This document shows, in pieces, positions 8,157 through 16,447 of a stretch of 64,000 bases of DNA. A model generated the notes under the pieces. It saw only the letters and a program-made list of their open reading frames with translations, had not been told where the DNA came from and searched no databases. The translations under genes and the position numbers were made by a program. Source of the stretch: Pseudomonas sp. MM213 (GTDB lineage: Bacteria; Pseudomonadota; Gammaproteobacteria; Pseudomonadales; Pseudomonadaceae); assembly GCF_020423045.1 (NCBI RefSeq), contig NZ_CP081943.1, positions 1,612,001-1,676,000 on the forward strand. Reading direction: 5' to 3'. Each line of letters opens with the position of its first letter. The first letter of the stretch is position 1.

Positions 8157-8558
8157 ATGACTGAAACCTTCCAGGGCAGTTGCCTTTGCGGCGCCATTCA
8201 ATACCAACTCCGGTCACGACCCAAAGCTGTTTCGCACTGCCATTGCAGCCAATGCCGCAAAAGCCATGGCGCTGCATTTGCGAGCTACGGCAGTGTCTTG
8301 AGGGGCGACTTTGATCTGGTACAGGGTAACGACGACATCCGTTCTTACCCTTCCTCTGAATCTGTCGAGCGCCAGTTTTGCGTTCGCTGCGGCTCGTCGC
8401 TCTTCTGGTCAAATAACCAGGGCGAATACTCCGACTGGATCTCCATAGCCCTCGGTACGCTGGACACGCCCTTTACTTGCGATAAACAGAAGCATGTCGA
8501 GGTGACGTCCAAGGCTGTATGGCATGACATTCAGGATCACTGGCCGCAGTCCCGATAA
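8157..8558 (+). CDS. GFA-family (CENP-V/glutathione-dependent formaldehyde-activating-like) zinc protein
   Basis: A 133-residue protein of the GFA/CENP-V fold. Zinc-binding cysteines are arranged as in the family: GSCLCG (residues 8-12), CHCSQCRKSHG (about 30-37) and FCVRCGSSLFW (about 76-84). The founding member was proposed to bind glutathione and S-hydroxymethylglutathione, but most homologues have no proven activity. The ATG at 8157 is preceded by GGGGGA; an in-frame upstream start at 8121 adds nothing conserved. It is followed by a VOC-family gene. Confidence 0.85.
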   Translation: MTETFQGSCLCGAIQYQLRSRPKAVSHCHCSQCRKSHGAAFASYGSVLRGDFDLVQGNDDIRSYPSSESVERQFCVRCGSSLFWSNNQGEYSDWISIALGTLDTPFTCDKQKHVEVTSKAVWHDIQDHWPQSR

Positions 8559-8716
8559 TCGCTTTGTGGCTCGATAATACTCATCCGCCCCTGCATCATG
8601 CCGCTCGCTCCCCTTTCCCGTGGCACTCGTGCCAACAGTGCAGAGCCTGCTACCACGCATCAGGCATTTACACTGCCAGCCCCAGGGGAGAAGCCTATCG
8701 AAATGGAAGTCATCTC

Positions 8717-9148
8717 ATGTTTGAACGTAGCAAACTGGTTCCAGAGTTAATGGTCACCGACCTTGGTAACAGCCTGGATTTTTGGGTGTATTGCCTTGGC
8801 TTCGAAGTAGCGTATCAACGCCTGGAAGATGGATTCGCTTACCTCGATTTGAACGGTGCTCAGGTAATGCTCGAGCAGATTGATCCGGACGCAGGCCAAT
8901 GGCTTACGGCCCCCCTGACGAAGCCATTTGGAAGAGGAATCAACCTGCAGATCGACGTTGCCGCTGTCGCCCCCATCACCCAAAAACTTGGCCAAGCCGG
9001 ATTTCCACTCTATCGAGCATGCAAAGACACCTGGTATCGGGCTGATAACGTAGAAGTAGGCCAGCGCGAGTTCATCGTCCAGGATCCCGATGGTTATCTC
9101 GTCAGATTGGTTGAGCGGTTGGGTGAGCGGCCGGCTTTTTCAATCTGA
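8717..9148 (+). CDS. VOC-superfamily protein (glyoxalase/bleomycin-resistance-like)
   Basis: 143 residues with the paired beta-alpha-beta-beta-beta modules of the vicinal oxygen chelate fold. MVTDLGNSLDFWVYCLGFEVAYQR opens module one and FIVQDPDGYLVRLVERLGERP closes module two. A metal-ligand glutamate is plausible in MLEQID, and the usual C-terminal ligand is replaced within YLVRLVE. The order resembles bleomycin-binding proteins, which act without metal. The ATG at 8717 follows GGAAG; the long upstream extension in the same frame is not conserved-looking. Substrate unknown. Confidence 0.75.
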   Translation: MFERSKLVPELMVTDLGNSLDFWVYCLGFEVAYQRLEDGFAYLDLNGAQVMLEQIDPDAGQWLTAPLTKPFGRGINLQIDVAAVAPITQKLGQAGFPLYRACKDTWYRADNVEVGQREFIVQDPDGYLVRLVERLGERPAFSI

Positions 9149-9272
9149 ACGCAGGCCAAGGCGACCATCCGTTTAGTGTCGAAAGCATCCTTCCCTACTG
9201 ACTGCAATCGACCTGAAAAACTGGGTAAAGTGTTGGCAAGACTGCCCGTACGAGCAAAAAAAGGATTAAAAA

Positions 9273-10634
9273 GTGAACGTCATAAAGGAATGGCTGGGTA
9301 AGCTGAAGAACAAGCAGGTGCCAGCCTCCTCATTGGCGGAGCATCGGCGAAACGAAGCGATGGAACTGCTGGGGAATGCTGAGAACAGTGGAAAATGGAT
9401 AGAGATCAGTACTCACTACAACGGCTTCATTCGAGAAGTCGCTGTCAGGGGGCTGCGCGATCATCCTTCTCCTGAAGCGTTAGTCGCTTTGATAGAGCGT
9501 TTGAACGATTGGGTACCCCAGATTCGCGATCTGGCGTTGGAGGGGCTGAATCACTATTTAACTCCCTCTCGGGCCCAGGCGCTATTGATCGCACTGGAGC
9601 CACTCATAGCGTTGGCTGCGCGCCGAAGAGCCGATCATGGCCCCACGCTCATGGCCGCCCGCACAGTACTGCAGTCACCCGAGATCAAGGCTGAGGTCTA
9701 CGCCAATTTCCTTGCGCGACAAGGTAAAGCTGCGCGCTATCTGTTTGCTCTTTTGCTGGAAAAGGACTCAACGCCGGAGACACTTTTAAGGGACGCCTTA
9801 GCCCATCGCGAGCTGACCGTACGCTTAGCTGCCGTGTCAGCTTGTCAGGATTTACCAGCTGCACAAGCTTCACCACTGCTACTCGAAGCCCTATCACGTC
9901 CGGGCGCCAAAGTTCGTGTCTGCGTGCTGCGCGCATTACTGCCTTTGTTCGACGATCCGAGGCCAATTTTGTGCAAGGCCTTGCTGGATGCATCCGCCTC
10001 AATCCGCAGTTTGGCGCGCTGGGCAGCAGCACGCCATGACGTCGATGCAAACGCGATCCTGAAAAAGAAATTGAATCAGGGCATTCCAACACGGAAACAG
10101 GATTGGCTCGGTGTCATTGGCTTGGCAACCGAACTTAACTTCCCTCTCGACAAGCTGTGGCTAACTGAAGCGATGCGCTCTCGCTATTCCACCGTGCGCC
10201 AAGCGGCCGTACGTCTGCTTGGCGATAACCAATTGTCCGAATTGCTGGGGGCGCTTGACGATCCGTCGGACAAAGTGTTTTACGCCGCAGTTGCTCAACT
10301 GGACAAGCTATCTTGGGCATCAGTGACACCTGGATCAGGTGCCAAACTAGATAGGGATTGGCATGAACTGTCGACAGCACGCCGCCAGGCGATACTTCAA
10401 TTGAGACCTGGTTGGCAGCAGGTGGCGTACCTACTGGAGCGACTGGCTACTGAACCGGTTGCACAGGCTTTCTGGCTACGTCAGGTTGGCATGTGGTGCG
10501 ATCGCCAATATCAAATCGTCGATCCGGTCACCTCAAAGGCCGAGCGAGAAGCATTGGCTCAAAAGCTTCGAAACCTGGCCGCAACAGGACTCATCGGCAG
10601 CGACAGCGTAGCCCGTGTTGCATCGACCGGTTGA
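9273..10634 (+). CDS. HEAT-repeat protein
   Basis: 453 residues made almost entirely of paired helices. Repeats such as VRGLRDHPSPEALVALIERLND, VPQIRDLALEGLNHYL, LTVRLAAVSACQDLPA and VRQAAVRLLGDNQLSELL are HEAT/PBS-type alpha-solenoid units. This fold usually serves as a protein-protein scaffold. There is no signal peptide and no enzyme motif. The start is a GTG at 9273 preceded by AAAGGA. The last codons (about 10618-10634) lie in a 20-base sequence that recurs between genes at 32433-32452, so the C-terminal tail may come from a mobile intergenic repeat. Confidence 0.7.
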   Translation: MNVIKEWLGKLKNKQVPASSLAEHRRNEAMELLGNAENSGKWIEISTHYNGFIREVAVRGLRDHPSPEALVALIERLNDWVPQIRDLALEGLNHYLTPSRAQALLIALEPLIALAARRRADHGPTLMAARTVLQSPEIKAEVYANFLARQGKAARYLFALLLEKDSTPETLLRDALAHRELTVRLAAVSACQDLPAAQASPLLLEALSRPGAKVRVCVLRALLPLFDDPRPILCKALLDASASIRSLARWAAARHDVDANAILKKKLNQGIPTRKQDWLGVIGLATELNFPLDKLWLTEAMRSRYSTVRQAAVRLLGDNQLSELLGALDDPSDKVFYAAVAQLDKLSWASVTPGSGAKLDRDWHELSTARRQAILQLRPGWQQVAYLLERLATEPVAQAFWLRQVGMWCDRQYQIVDPVTSKAEREALAQKLRNLAATGLIGSDSVARVASTG

Positions 10635-10638
10635 ATCC
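10619..10638. repeat. Dispersed 20-base repeat, copy 1 (overlaps the HEAT gene stop)
   Basis: TGCATCGACCGGTTGAATCC is identical to 32433-32452. It supplies the final codons and stop of the HEAT-repeat gene. A shorter related stretch (TGCATCGACCGG) occurs at 35943-35954. Confidence 0.6.
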
Positions 10639-10732
10639 CCAACCAAAAGCTGACCTTTCAGGTCATCTGCCAGACGACAAATTTTCCACTGCTATGCTGA
10701 TAAGACCTGTTTCTGCACTGGGGACGAGTAGC

Positions 10733-11314
10733 ATGGCAGTACAAGGCAAGCATTCCCCATTCACGCTCAAGGCTATGGCCTGCTGGGCTGGGATTTTCCT
10801 TGTCGCTTGGGCTGTCATAAAGCTGCTCGACACTCACCTAGACCTGAGATTGTTGGCAGATAGCACGAGCTGGCCGCAACGTTTTTCGGATTGGCTTTCG
10901 CTGGAAACGCCAATGCCGAATTGGTCGCTGCTGATGATAATCGCGATTTTAATCAGCACTTTGTCTGCAGCGATTTACTACGCCCGCAACACTGATGGAG
11001 CTTACGACGAGCTACATGAGATAGAGCGAAAAGTTTACAAAATGAACAACCCTCAGTTCCCACGACTGACAGATAACCAAACGCTATTAATGGAAGCTTT
11101 GGCCTATCATGCAAATTTCAGGAAAGTTGCAAATCTGAACTCAATTTGCAAACTTGTCTCACTCAGCACAGCAGAAGTTGAAGCCGATCTAAAGCAACTT
11201 CAAGACAAACGCCTTATCAAACAAAAAGTGACACGGGGTACGTTTGGCGCCACCACTTTTGAACTTACCTTGGCAGGCAAGGATTATGCGTTAGAGCGTT
11301 TTCAGCTAACGTAG
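10733..11314 (+). CDS. Membrane-anchored protein with C-terminal winged-helix-like domain
   Basis: 193 residues with two predicted membrane helices: about residues 14-32 (MACWAGIFLVAWAVIKLL) and 62-82 (WSLLMIIAILISTLSAAIYYA). The soluble C-terminal part from about 105 reads like a winged helix (NQTLLMEALAYHANFRKVANLNSICKLVSLSTAEVEADLKQLQDKRLIKQKVT). It may be a membrane-bound DNA- or protein-binding regulator. I chose the ATG at 10733, 6-10 bases after GGGACGAG; the in-frame ATG at 10694 is the alternative. It follows the HEAT gene by about 100 bases. Confidence 0.55.
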   Translation: MAVQGKHSPFTLKAMACWAGIFLVAWAVIKLLDTHLDLRLLADSTSWPQRFSDWLSLETPMPNWSLLMIIAILISTLSAAIYYARNTDGAYDELHEIERKVYKMNNPQFPRLTDNQTLLMEALAYHANFRKVANLNSICKLVSLSTAEVEADLKQLQDKRLIKQKVTRGTFGATTFELTLAGKDYALERFQLT

Positions 11315-11349
11315 TACAGACAAAGTGGAGGTAGGCTGGAGGTGCTTTT

Positions 11350-11508
11350 TTGAGTAACGTAGTTCGCCCTCCAGGCGACATGACTCATCTTTTCACAAGA
11401 TCAAGTGGCCCCATGTGGGTAATGTCCAAGGATGTGATCTTTCCCTACTGGACCGTCACTTTCCGGCTAGAACCAAACATACAGCTACTTCCAGACGCCA
11501 CTTTGTAG
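11350..11508 (+). CDS. Possible small protein, 52 residues
   Basis: A TTG start seven bases after a perfect GGAGG (11338-11342) opens a 52-codon frame ending in TAG. The product begins MSNVVRPPGDMTHLFTRSS and contains GPMWVMSKDVIFPYWTVTF. There is no signal peptide, no membrane helix and no family I recognise. The ribosome site is the main support; the frame could be chance. It fills most of the gap between the membrane protein gene and the convergent Rrf2 gene. Confidence 0.3.
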   Translation: MSNVVRPPGDMTHLFTRSSGPMWVMSKDVIFPYWTVTFRLEPNIQLLPDATL

Positions 11509-11517
11509 ACCACAGGT

Positions 11518-11946
11518 TTACAGACGTTGGTAGCGCCGTTCGAAATCACTGGCCAACTGTTCAAGCGTGACGCTTCCCAAGCGATCTATAAGCAGTGCCT
11601 GCGCCGCATCAAACGCTTCGGTCAGCGCAGCATTCACCGCTTGCTCCACCAGGCATTCTGGATGGTCGGTCGACAGACCGATGGCGAAAAGCGAGGACGA
11701 GCCCAAGGCCTGATGGATGTTCAACAGTGTTATATCCGCTAACGGTTTCGCCAGCGTCCACCCCCCACGGTGCCCCTTTTCCGAGCGCACATAGCCCCCG
11801 TCCTTGAGCAGCGCCATGGTCCGCCGGACCACCACCGGGTTGGTACCGAGCATCTGCGCGATGGTATCGGACGTGGCGGGCTGTTCGTGGCGAGCCATGT
11901 GGATCAGCACGTGCAGCATGCGGGACAAGCGAGTGTCATTTCTCAT
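11518..11946 (-). CDS. Rrf2-family transcriptional regulator (YwnA-like)
   Basis: A 142-residue regulator. The N-terminal winged helix covers residues 1-80 (SDTIAQMLGTNPVVVRRTMALLKDGGYVRSEKGHRGGWTLAK), the canonical Rrf2 core including the GxxGGWxLA wing. Only one cysteine is present (PECLVEQ), so it cannot bind the three-cysteine Fe-S cluster of IscR or NsrR and belongs to the cluster-free branch. The ATG at 11946 gives the family N-terminus. It is divergent from a thioredoxin-reductase-like gene, a pairing I recall for YwnA-type regulators. Two matching operator-like dyads lie between the two genes. Confidence 0.85.
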   Translation of the reverse strand: MRNDTRLSRMLHVLIHMARHEQPATSDTIAQMLGTNPVVVRRTMALLKDGGYVRSEKGHRGGWTLAKPLADITLLNIHQALGSSSLFAIGLSTDHPECLVEQAVNAALTEAFDAAQALLIDRLGSVTLEQLASDFERRYQRL

Positions 11947-11993
11947 GGATGGCGGTTTCCTGAAGTTGCGTGTGCCGAGTATCGCTCGACACA

Positions 11994-12040
11994 GCATAAG
12001 TTACGAGACTATTGACACCCCGACATCACGTAACTTACGT
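11994..12040. promoter_or_regulatory. Paired operator dyads in the Rrf2 / reductase divergent promoter
   Basis: ACGTAA-C-TTACGT is a perfect dyad at 12028-12040. A second, inverted copy of the same site (GCATAAGTTACGAG, 11994-12007) matches it at 11 of 13 aligned bases. A TTGACA at 12012-12017 sits between them, so the 12028 dyad would cover the spacer/-10 region of the rightward promoter. This is the expected layout for repression by the adjacent Rrf2 protein. Confidence 0.6.
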
Positions 12041-12087
12041 TGTATCTAGAGTTTTCGAGCAGGTCGAAGACCCAGGGAGACTGATCA

Positions 12088-12975
12088 ATGGTTTACGACG
12101 TGATCATCGTTGGTGGCAGCTATTCCGGTATTTCCGCAGGCTTGCAACTGGCACGGGCGCGCCGAAAGGTGTTGGTGATCGATGCAGGTCTGCGCCGTAA
12201 TCGGTTTGCTCACAATTCACATGGATTTCTCGGGCAGGACGGTCGTGATCCCGGCACGATAGCCAGCGAGGCACGTGCCCAGTTGCTGGCCTATCCAACA
12301 GTCGAGTGGCTTTCGCAACCCGCCACCCAGGCAAAGACGGGCGATGGTGGATTTGTGATAACAGCCGCGAACGGGGAGCAATTCGCAGCGAGGCGTCTGA
12401 TCCTGGCCACAGGGGTGGTGGATGAGTTGCCTGCGATTCCCGGGCTGTCAGAGCGCTGGGGGCAGCGAGTGTTTCATTGTCCGTATTGCCATGGATATGA
12501 ACTGTACGGCGGACCGATTGGAGTATTGGCGGCGTCGCCAGTTGCCATCCACCAATCGCTGATGTTGCCGGACTGGGGGCCAACGACACTCTTCCTCAAC
12601 GAGGTATTCGAGCCAGATGCCGAGCAGTTGGCGAAGCTGGCCAGGCGTGGGGTTGCGGTGGAGCGCGAACCTGTCTTGTCGGTTGGCGGGGAACAAGCCG
12701 ATGTGACACTGGCCAGCGGTCGTGTGATCAAACTCGCAGGGCTGTTCACTCAGCCTCTCACGCGTATGGGCAGCCCACTGGCAGCGCTGCTTGGTTGCGA
12801 GTTTGAAGCCGGGCCGACGGGTGAGTTCATCAAGGTCGATGCGATGCGCGAAACCAGTGTACCCGGCGTGTTTGCCTGCGGGGATGCAGCAACAGCCGCA
12901 GGCAATGTGGCAGTCGCAGTGGGTGACGGCGCACGCACGGGCGGCGCGGCACACCAGTCGCTGATCTTTCGCTGA
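12088..12975 (+). CDS. Thioredoxin-reductase-like FAD-dependent oxidoreductase
   Basis: 295 residues with two Rossmann folds: FAD-binding IIVGGSYSGISAG at residues 6-18, and a C-terminal FAD motif FACGDAATAAGNVAVAVGDG near 262-281. A CPYC redox pair stands in the position of the thioredoxin reductase active site (RVFHCPYCHGYEL, about 131-134). The NADPH-domain glycine motif (IGVLAASP) is degenerate, so the electron donor may differ from NADPH. AGGGAG precedes the ATG. It is divergent from, and probably repressed by, the Rrf2 gene product. Likely role in disulphide or electrophile stress. Confidence 0.8.
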   Translation: MVYDVIIVGGSYSGISAGLQLARARRKVLVIDAGLRRNRFAHNSHGFLGQDGRDPGTIASEARAQLLAYPTVEWLSQPATQAKTGDGGFVITAANGEQFAARRLILATGVVDELPAIPGLSERWGQRVFHCPYCHGYELYGGPIGVLAASPVAIHQSLMLPDWGPTTLFLNEVFEPDAEQLAKLARRGVAVEREPVLSVGGEQADVTLASGRVIKLAGLFTQPLTRMGSPLAALLGCEFEAGPTGEFIKVDAMRETSVPGVFACGDAATAAGNVAVAVGDGARTGGAAHQSLIFR

Positions 12976-13022
12976 ATACGCGTCGCAAGCGGATTAAGTG
13001 CGTCCGCCGGCACCCGACCTTC

Positions 13023-13979
13023 TCATGCCGATTGCCTGCGCCAGGTGCCGGGTGATGTGCCGAACTGGCGCTTGAATGCACGACTGAACGCGGCTTCTGA
13101 TTCGTAGCCCACTGCAAAGCCGATCTGCGCCACATTGCCGCGACCTTCGCGCAGATGTTGAGCCGCCACGTGCATGCGCCAGAGCGTCAGGTATTGCATC
13201 GGTGGCTGGCCGACCAATGCCGTGAATCGTTCCGCGAAAACCGAGCGCGACATGCCCACTTCAAGCGCCAGGGCTTCTGCCGTCCAGCCCTCGGTTGGGC
13301 GAGCATGAAGCAGCGCCAATGCGCGCCCTATATGCGGATCCCGCAAACCCGCCAGCCACCCGCGCCGTTCAGCGGGGAGGCTCGCGACATACTGGCTGAC
13401 GGCTTCGACGAAAAGCAATTCCGATAGCTTGGCGATGACCGTTGTCGAGCCGACGCGCCCCGCCGCGATCTCGCTGACAGCAAACCGGAATGAGCTTTCA
13501 ATCCAGGCTCCCGAAGCCGTCGCGCGCACATCCAGTTTCAATAAGGATGGCAGCGACGAGAGCAAAGGACTGAAAGGGGTTTCAGTGCCGAGGAACCCAC
13601 ACAATAACTGCGTGACCTCGCCGCCTCCGCCGCACTTGATACGTGAAATGCCGCCGACTTCCGGCGGCTGAATAACGTCGCGCGCCGACATGGGAGCAAC
13701 GCTCAGGTCGCTGCCAAACGTATGAACGTCATTGCGCGGAAGCAGAATGAGTTCGCCTGCCCCCACGTCGAGGGGGGCTTCACCGTCGATTTTCAATTGC
13801 ATGTGCCCCGCAGCGACAAAATGCGAAGCAATGACATGTCGAGGGGCCGCCAGGAACGGTTTGCAATCGTCCGCAGAGATTTTTCCGCTGAGGCACCAGG
13901 GCGCAGTGAATTCCGCCTCGAGGAAGACCCCTCCAGAGAGCCGAATGACACGCAAGACATCAGAAAGCGCATCCAGCAA
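13023..13979 (-). CDS. AraC-family transcriptional regulator
   Basis: 318 residues. The N-terminal half is a cupin-type ligand domain of the AraC-binding (cupin_6) kind (HVIASHFVAAGHMQLKIDG, VGAGELILLPRNDVHTFG). The C-terminal 100 residues carry two helix-turn-helix units (WTAEALALEVGMSRSVFAERFTALVG and VAQIGFAVGYESEAAFSRAFKRQFGTSPG). Divergent from the AurF-like diiron gene at 14178, which is the likely target. Effector unknown. Confidence 0.85.
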   Translation of the reverse strand: MLDALSDVLRVIRLSGGVFLEAEFTAPWCLSGKISADDCKPFLAAPRHVIASHFVAAGHMQLKIDGEAPLDVGAGELILLPRNDVHTFGSDLSVAPMSARDVIQPPEVGGISRIKCGGGGEVTQLLCGFLGTETPFSPLLSSLPSLLKLDVRATASGAWIESSFRFAVSEIAAGRVGSTTVIAKLSELLFVEAVSQYVASLPAERRGWLAGLRDPHIGRALALLHARPTEGWTAEALALEVGMSRSVFAERFTALVGQPPMQYLTLWRMHVAAQHLREGRGNVAQIGFAVGYESEAAFSRAFKRQFGTSPGTWRRQSA

Positions 13980-14177
13980 TTGCCAGCCCTCCTTTCCGGA
14001 GTCCGGAGCATGTAATCAGGCGCACCGGTCATTCTGCGCCTGAACGGCGAGGCCTAGATTAGCACCAACGCGGACTCAGTGATCAGGACGCCCCCCAGAG
14101 GTTTCACTCATGGTCACAGGCTCCGACGTTAACCGTAATGGCCCCCTTCCAGTTCGACCAGGAAGCAGGAGATCGAT

Positions 14178-15131
14178 ATGAACACCGTCGCAACCTTACC
14201 CGACGCAGATTCGGGCAACGCCGCCCGTTATGCTCAACTCGTCAGGTCCTCGAAAAAAGCCGAATGGCAGATCGATCGCGATTTGCTCCAGGACCGCCGC
14301 TTCGACTTCTCGCGCAAATTCTTGCCCGACGGACTCTCGCGGATCGACCGCCTGACCTTTCTCACCCTGGAAGAGGCGCGCCTGCTCAGCCAGATTCAGG
14401 GCCGAACCTATGCGTATATCTTTGGCCTGGTCGAGCGTTTCATCAGTGCCAAAATGCTCGATCAAGGTCGGGCCCATGTCTTTGACGATCAGCTCGCACT
14501 TGAAGCGCTGGTGCGATTCTCCAATGACGAGATCAAGCATCAGGAGCTGTTCCGGCGCATAGAAACGATGATGGATGCGCAATTGCCGTCGGGATATCGT
14601 CAAGTGGCCGATCCGAACGATGTGGCGCGTGCGGTACTGGCGGCCAGCACCTGGTCGGTGCTGGCGCTGACCTGTCATATCGAACTGTTTGTTCAAACGC
14701 ATTACGCAAAAAGCATCGCCCCGCGCGAGGAGTTGTGCCCACTCTTCAAGGATGTCTTCAAATTTCACTGGAAGGATGAAAGCCGGCACGTCGTACTCGA
14801 TGAGCTGGAATGGAAAGCGGAGCATGCGAAACTTTCGCCAGTCGAGCGCGACCAGGCCGTGAACGATCTGATTGCGCTGGTGGCAGCCGTCGATGCAATC
14901 CTGCAGGCGCAATCGGCATCCGATGCCAACTACTTCATTCGCAATGTTCCACGCTCGTTCAGTGTTGACGAGACCGCGCAAATCAATGCCTCCGTGCTGG
15001 GCGCCTACCGCTGGCAATACATTATCTCGGGCGTGCAGCATCCACACTTTGGCCAACTGCTTGCGCGCATGACAACACCCGCACAGATGTCCAGGATTCA
15101 GACCGCACTGGCTCCCATCATGAGCAACTGA
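14178..15131 (+). CDS. AurF-like diiron protein (ferritin-like)
   Basis: 317 residues, mostly helical. Two copies of the EX(28-37)DEXXH iron-binding signature are visible: Glu of LVERF to NDEIKH, and Glu of HIELF to KDESRH, each with 30 residues between Glu and Asp. This pattern is the hallmark of p-aminobenzoate N-oxygenase AurF and its relatives, which use a dinuclear iron centre to oxidise amines or other substrates. GGAG lies six bases before the ATG. It is divergent from an AraC regulator and followed by MAPEG and VOC genes, which suggests a detoxification or small-molecule oxidation role. The substrate cannot be read from the sequence. Confidence 0.7.
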   Translation: MNTVATLPDADSGNAARYAQLVRSSKKAEWQIDRDLLQDRRFDFSRKFLPDGLSRIDRLTFLTLEEARLLSQIQGRTYAYIFGLVERFISAKMLDQGRAHVFDDQLALEALVRFSNDEIKHQELFRRIETMMDAQLPSGYRQVADPNDVARAVLAASTWSVLALTCHIELFVQTHYAKSIAPREELCPLFKDVFKFHWKDESRHVVLDELEWKAEHAKLSPVERDQAVNDLIALVAAVDAILQAQSASDANYFIRNVPRSFSVDETAQINASVLGAYRWQYIISGVQHPHFGQLLARMTTPAQMSRIQTALAPIMSN

Positions 15132-15203
15132 TCTACAGGGTGCGGCCGACCTCGCGTCGGTCGCGCGGATGTGCAATGACGTGCTGGATTGAGGATAGCA
15201 GCC

Positions 15204-15626
15204 ATGACGATACCGATGTGGATGTTGCTGGGGTTCGCGACCTGGACTTTGCTGCTGTTGATGGCAACCGTCGGGGTGTATCGCTGGGTCAGAATCCTGT
15301 TCTCGAATGTTCCGATTGCCTCTTTCCGAAGCGATCAGCCCGATGGCGAGGATTGGTATCGGCGCGGAACTCGAGCGCATGCGAACTGTGTGGAGAACCT
15401 GCCGGTCTTTGGCGCCATCGTGTTCGTGATTTCAGCCCTTGGTATCAACACACCCGCCGTTGACTACTTGTCCATGCTCGTCCTGATCGCTCGCGTGTGC
15501 CAGTCTCTGGTTCACGTATCTCATGTGCAGACAAACAGGTTCGTGGCGGTTCGGTTTACCTTCTTTTGCGTTCAGTTGGTCTGTTTCCTTGCGCTCATTG
15601 TGATAGCGGCGAGTTACGGCGCATGA
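15204..15626 (+). CDS. MAPEG-family membrane protein
   Basis: 140 residues with four predicted membrane helices. The family motif RAHANCVENLPVFGAI is visible at about residues 57-72. MAPEG proteins are membrane-bound glutathione-dependent enzymes of eicosanoid and xenobiotic metabolism; bacterial members are largely uncharacterised. GAGGA lies about nine bases before the ATG at 15204, which is preferred over the in-frame start at 15189. It is 72 bases downstream of the AurF-like gene and could be co-transcribed. Confidence 0.8.
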   Translation: MTIPMWMLLGFATWTLLLLMATVGVYRWVRILFSNVPIASFRSDQPDGEDWYRRGTRAHANCVENLPVFGAIVFVISALGINTPAVDYLSMLVLIARVCQSLVHVSHVQTNRFVAVRFTFFCVQLVCFLALIVIAASYGA

Positions 15627-15807
15627 GTAAGGGATGAAGTGCTTGCTTGCCGCAAACGTCGAGGGCAATGCGTTGCCGCTCTCGGCAAGCCTACGCCACG
15701 GCCCCACCTCAGCGACGCTGTTCGGTTCGCAAACAACCCCATGAAACCCCTTCTGATCCTGAGGGTGACGTCGTTATCATGGACGCCGGTTCGACAGGAG
15801 AAATGCA

Positions 15808-16263
15808 ATGGAGTTGAAGTTCAGTCACGTCGATGTACTGGTCACGAATCTTGAAGAAGCCTGTGCTTACTACGCACAGACACTGAAGGCCAGGATCTCT
15901 AAAACCCTCGTCTGGGAACGCGGTGGCCTGCACGTGCGCTACGCGATTGCGTTGATTGGTCAGGAGCGTTTCATGCTGGTGCAACCGTTGGCGGGGAACC
16001 TGAAAGAACTCCTGGATTCATCGGGTGAAGGCATGATTTATCGCCACTGCTACTCCACGCCGGACATCGAGAAGGCCTATGACGAATTGATCGCCACGGG
16101 TGTTCAGCCAGAAGACGAAAACGGCAAACCCCTCGCCCGCGAGAACCTGCAATCCCCGTCCGGGGCCCGCATCATCTGGTTGCCCAAGCGCTTCGGGCAC
16201 TTCTCCATCGAGATATTGGAAGACAAGGCGCTGGAAGCATTTATCGAGGAGGCGTTTGCCTGA
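15808..16263 (+). CDS. VOC-superfamily protein
   Basis: 151 residues of glyoxalase/bleomycin-resistance fold. FSHVDVLVTNLEEACAYYAQTLKARISK forms the first module start, and IWLPKRFGHFSIEILEDKALEAFI closes the second. His8 (SHVDVLV) and Glu in FSIEILE sit where metal ligands are found in glyoxalase-type members, so a metal-dependent enzyme is plausible. GGAG lies just upstream of the ATG. Substrate unknown; it may work with the neighbouring AurF-like and MAPEG products. Confidence 0.7.
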   Translation: MELKFSHVDVLVTNLEEACAYYAQTLKARISKTLVWERGGLHVRYAIALIGQERFMLVQPLAGNLKELLDSSGEGMIYRHCYSTPDIEKAYDELIATGVQPEDENGKPLARENLQSPSGARIIWLPKRFGHFSIEILEDKALEAFIEEAFA

Positions 16264-16447
16264 AATCTGGTCTCGGGATTCGGAAGTTGACCACAGCGCT
16301 CCGGCCATCTGCCTCAATAATTTTTTGCCAAGCCCTCAGCAGCGGAGATGTATCCCGTCCTCCTGAAAACAGATCAGAAGGTGTAAACCTTATTCAGGAC
16401 GGGACAACTCTCGAATTAAAGCCCCCCGCCAGCGCCTTTTTTGTAGT

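Noticed and set aside
10493..10732. N-terminal extension of the winged-helix membrane protein
   Set aside because: It overlaps the HEAT-repeat gene and has no ribosome site; the ATG at 10733 fits better.
14196..15380. 394-codon frame on the minus strand opposite the AurF-like gene
   Set aside because: It mirrors the real gene; no ribosome site, no family motif, and the plus strand carries the diiron signature.
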